From assembly GCA_937915915.1 (NCBI GenBank), contig CALGGN010000411.1:1-6547 (forward strand): 6,547 bases of DNA, read 5' to 3'. The DNA is from an uncultured Selenomonas sp. GTDB lineage: Bacteria > Bacillota > Negativicutes > Selenomonadales > Selenomonadaceae. Within the stretch, counting starts at the first letter, position 1, and the number at the start of each line of letters is the position of its first letter. Below the pieces are notes generated by a model. That model was not told the DNA's origin and searched no databases. It saw only the letters and a program-made list of their open reading frames with translations. Positions 5,714 to 6,547 of the stretch are shown in pieces. The translations under genes and the position numbers were made by a program.

Positions 5714-6157
5714 CTAGTCCGAGATAATCTGTAGCAGTTCATAAGGATCCACAGCTGGTATTTCGCTATGTTTGAAGTCTTTTACGTTTACTGTAACAAT
5801 ATAATCACAGTTCGCTTCCTTGGCGCACTTATCCTGTAAACAGTCCTCAAAGTCTTTGAATTCACTTCTTTGTAGTGCGTTAATAATTTGGCTGTGACTG
5901 GCTCCGACGACTGTAATTATGTTGCAAAGCCGCATTAACATTCTACGTCGTTTTGCATCATCAAAATTACGGCATATATACCAAATGGTGGATAATGAAT
6001 GAAACGCCAAATAACCCTGTATATCACCTTCAACACACAGGTGCATGATTCTGAAGATTTCTGTAGAAAAAGAATCATCTCTTTCCGAAATAAATGTATA
6101 TGCTACATTCGTATCAATCAAAACACGCAGTATCTCTTTTTGTTTACAACCATTCAT
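5714..6157 (-). CDS. PIN-domain toxin, putative ribonuclease (VapC-like)
   Basis: A 147-aa PIN-fold protein, probably an Mg-dependent endoribonuclease toxin. The domain starts with VLIDTNV (Asp15), has Glu33 in a first helix, then DFEDCLQDKCAKEANCDYIVTVNVKDF (102-128) with Glu104/Asp105 and Asp118 or Asp127 as the remaining acidic cluster, and ends with the common PAVDPYELL. The pattern fits the VapC/PIN_3 group; Val123 replaces the Arg usual in the TRN motif. The ATG at 6155-6157 overlaps the TGA of the upstream gene (ATGA), so the pair is translationally coupled, the antitoxin-first order typical of type II modules. A GAGGA motif lies about 10 bases before the ATG. Target RNA cannot be inferred. 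Codon use is more AT-rich than in ilvN/ilvC, consistent with acquired DNA. Confidence 0.8.
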   Translation of the reverse strand: MNGCKQKEILRVLIDTNVAYTFISERDDSFSTEIFRIMHLCVEGDIQGYLAFHSLSTIWYICRNFDDAKRRRMLMRLCNIITVVGASHSQIINALQRSEFKDFEDCLQDKCAKEANCDYIVTVNVKDFKHSEIPAVDPYELLQIISD

Positions 6158-6453
6158 TCTTTATTCCTCACATCCTCCCGCAAAAACGGATATTTTCCCG
6201 CCATCGCCTCGAATCGCTCATCTTCCAAGGACTTAGGATGCGTGGCAGCGAATTCCTCGCGCAGTTTCAGGAGTTCAGCAAAAGCCTTTCTTCTCAGCTG
6301 AAGGTTTTCCTGTTCATTACTATAGCTCTCATCTTCTGCCTGTAACTTTTTAATAAAATTGAAGATGGCCACAATGTTTTGCTCACTCATCTGTCCAATC
6401 AGTCGGTGTACTTCCTGTACCATAGAGCTTACATTTTGCATGGATGTTTCCAT
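6154..6453 (-). CDS. Putative antitoxin paired with the PIN toxin
   Basis: A 99-aa, charged, probably all-helical protein. Residues 14-37 (EVHRLIGQMSEQNIVAIFNF and on) resemble the short N-terminal helical segment of many antitoxins; the rest is rich in Glu, Lys and Arg (LRRKAFAELLKLREEFAATH) and ends LREDVRNKE. No clear ribbon-helix-helix, AbrB or Phd fold can be named, so the antitoxin role rests on position, size and the ATGA overlap with the toxin gene. Start 6451-6453 is chosen because GGAGGA lies 7 bases upstream; a longer reading from 6498 has no ribosome binding site. By analogy with type II systems it would bind the toxin and may repress the operon. No convincing promoter was found between 6454 and 6520. 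Confidence 0.65.
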   Translation of the reverse strand: METSMQNVSSMVQEVHRLIGQMSEQNIVAIFNFIKKLQAEDESYSNEQENLQLRRKAFAELLKLREEFAATHPKSLEDERFEAMAGKYPFLREDVRNKE

Positions 6454-6460
6454 TTTTATA

Positions 6461-6466
6461 TCCTCC
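6461..6466 (-). promoter_or_regulatory. Strong ribosome binding site deciding the antitoxin start
   Basis: GGAGGA on the minus strand ends 7 bases before the ATG at 6451-6453, with a second GGAGG-like copy just upstream (6466-6470). This supports METSMQNVSS as the N-terminus over the upstream ATG at 6496-6498, which has only AT-rich sequence before it. Confidence 0.75.
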
Positions 6467-6520
6467 CTCCAATTCTTCCCTTTCAAATCCAATGTCATTA
6501 ATTTAAGGAATCGGTACGAA

Positions 6521-6547
6521 AGCCTTCCCCTTGAGGGGAAGGTGTCA
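6521..6547. repeat. Palindromic REP-like intergenic repeat, cut by the window edge
   Basis: CCTTCCCC (6523-6530) pairs perfectly with GGGGAAGG (6535-6542) around a ttga loop. The flanks agcc and tgtca continue past the window. I recognise this as the start of a dispersed repeat common between genes in some gut Firmicutes, where it goes on with a second inverted segment. That recognition is from memory. It sits upstream of the antitoxin operon and could mark the boundary of the acquired segment. Confidence 0.5.

Overview
All supportable genes in this 6.5 kb window lie on the minus strand, so they are transcribed from the right end towards the left. Protein types (MreB, IlvN, class I ketol-acid reductoisomerase, clostridial-style HtpG), AGGAGG-type ribosome binding sites and sigma-A-like promoters point to a low-GC-lineage Gram-positive-type bacterium (Firmicutes in the broad sense). 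A GC-rich hairpin repeat at the right edge resembles intergenic repeats I associate with gut Firmicutes, possibly Negativicutes. The exact taxon is inference.

The left third (1-2140) is GC-rich housekeeping DNA. It holds the first 134 codons of mreB (1-402), a mreB-facing promoter with a strong intrinsic terminator downstream of it (438-518), a chimeric gene that starts as ilvC and ends as htpG (566-1525), and ilvN (1506-2036), which overlaps the chimeric gene by 20 bases. IlvN is the regulatory subunit of acetolactate synthase and KARI does the next step of valine/isoleucine synthesis, so ilvN-ilvC is a normal operon. However, the KARI reading frame switches after about residue 189 into the C-terminal dimerisation domain of the Hsp90 chaperone HtpG. 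The metal-binding catalytic domain of KARI is therefore missing. This is either a genuine deletion/recombination fusion or an assembly chimera, and it is the most important anomaly here.

The middle (2037-2559) has no gene. It contains a good promoter for ilvN, whose -35 box sits in a perfect 13-bp inverted repeat, two further strong hairpins, and a structured tract (about 2340-2500) that resembles the right-end/guide-RNA region of an IS200/IS605-IS1341 (tnpB) element without a transposase gene. A res terminator closes the region.

The right part (2560-6547) is more AT-rich and accessory. It carries a full-length type III restriction endonuclease (res, 1018 aa, helicase plus PD-(D/E)XK nuclease), preceded by a terminator and a two-gene operon encoding a small antitoxin-like protein and a PIN-domain ribonuclease toxin that overlap by ATGA. 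The window ends inside a palindromic repeat. No mod (methyltransferase/specificity) gene is visible. The layout looks like a defence/stability island placed upstream of a biosynthetic operon.
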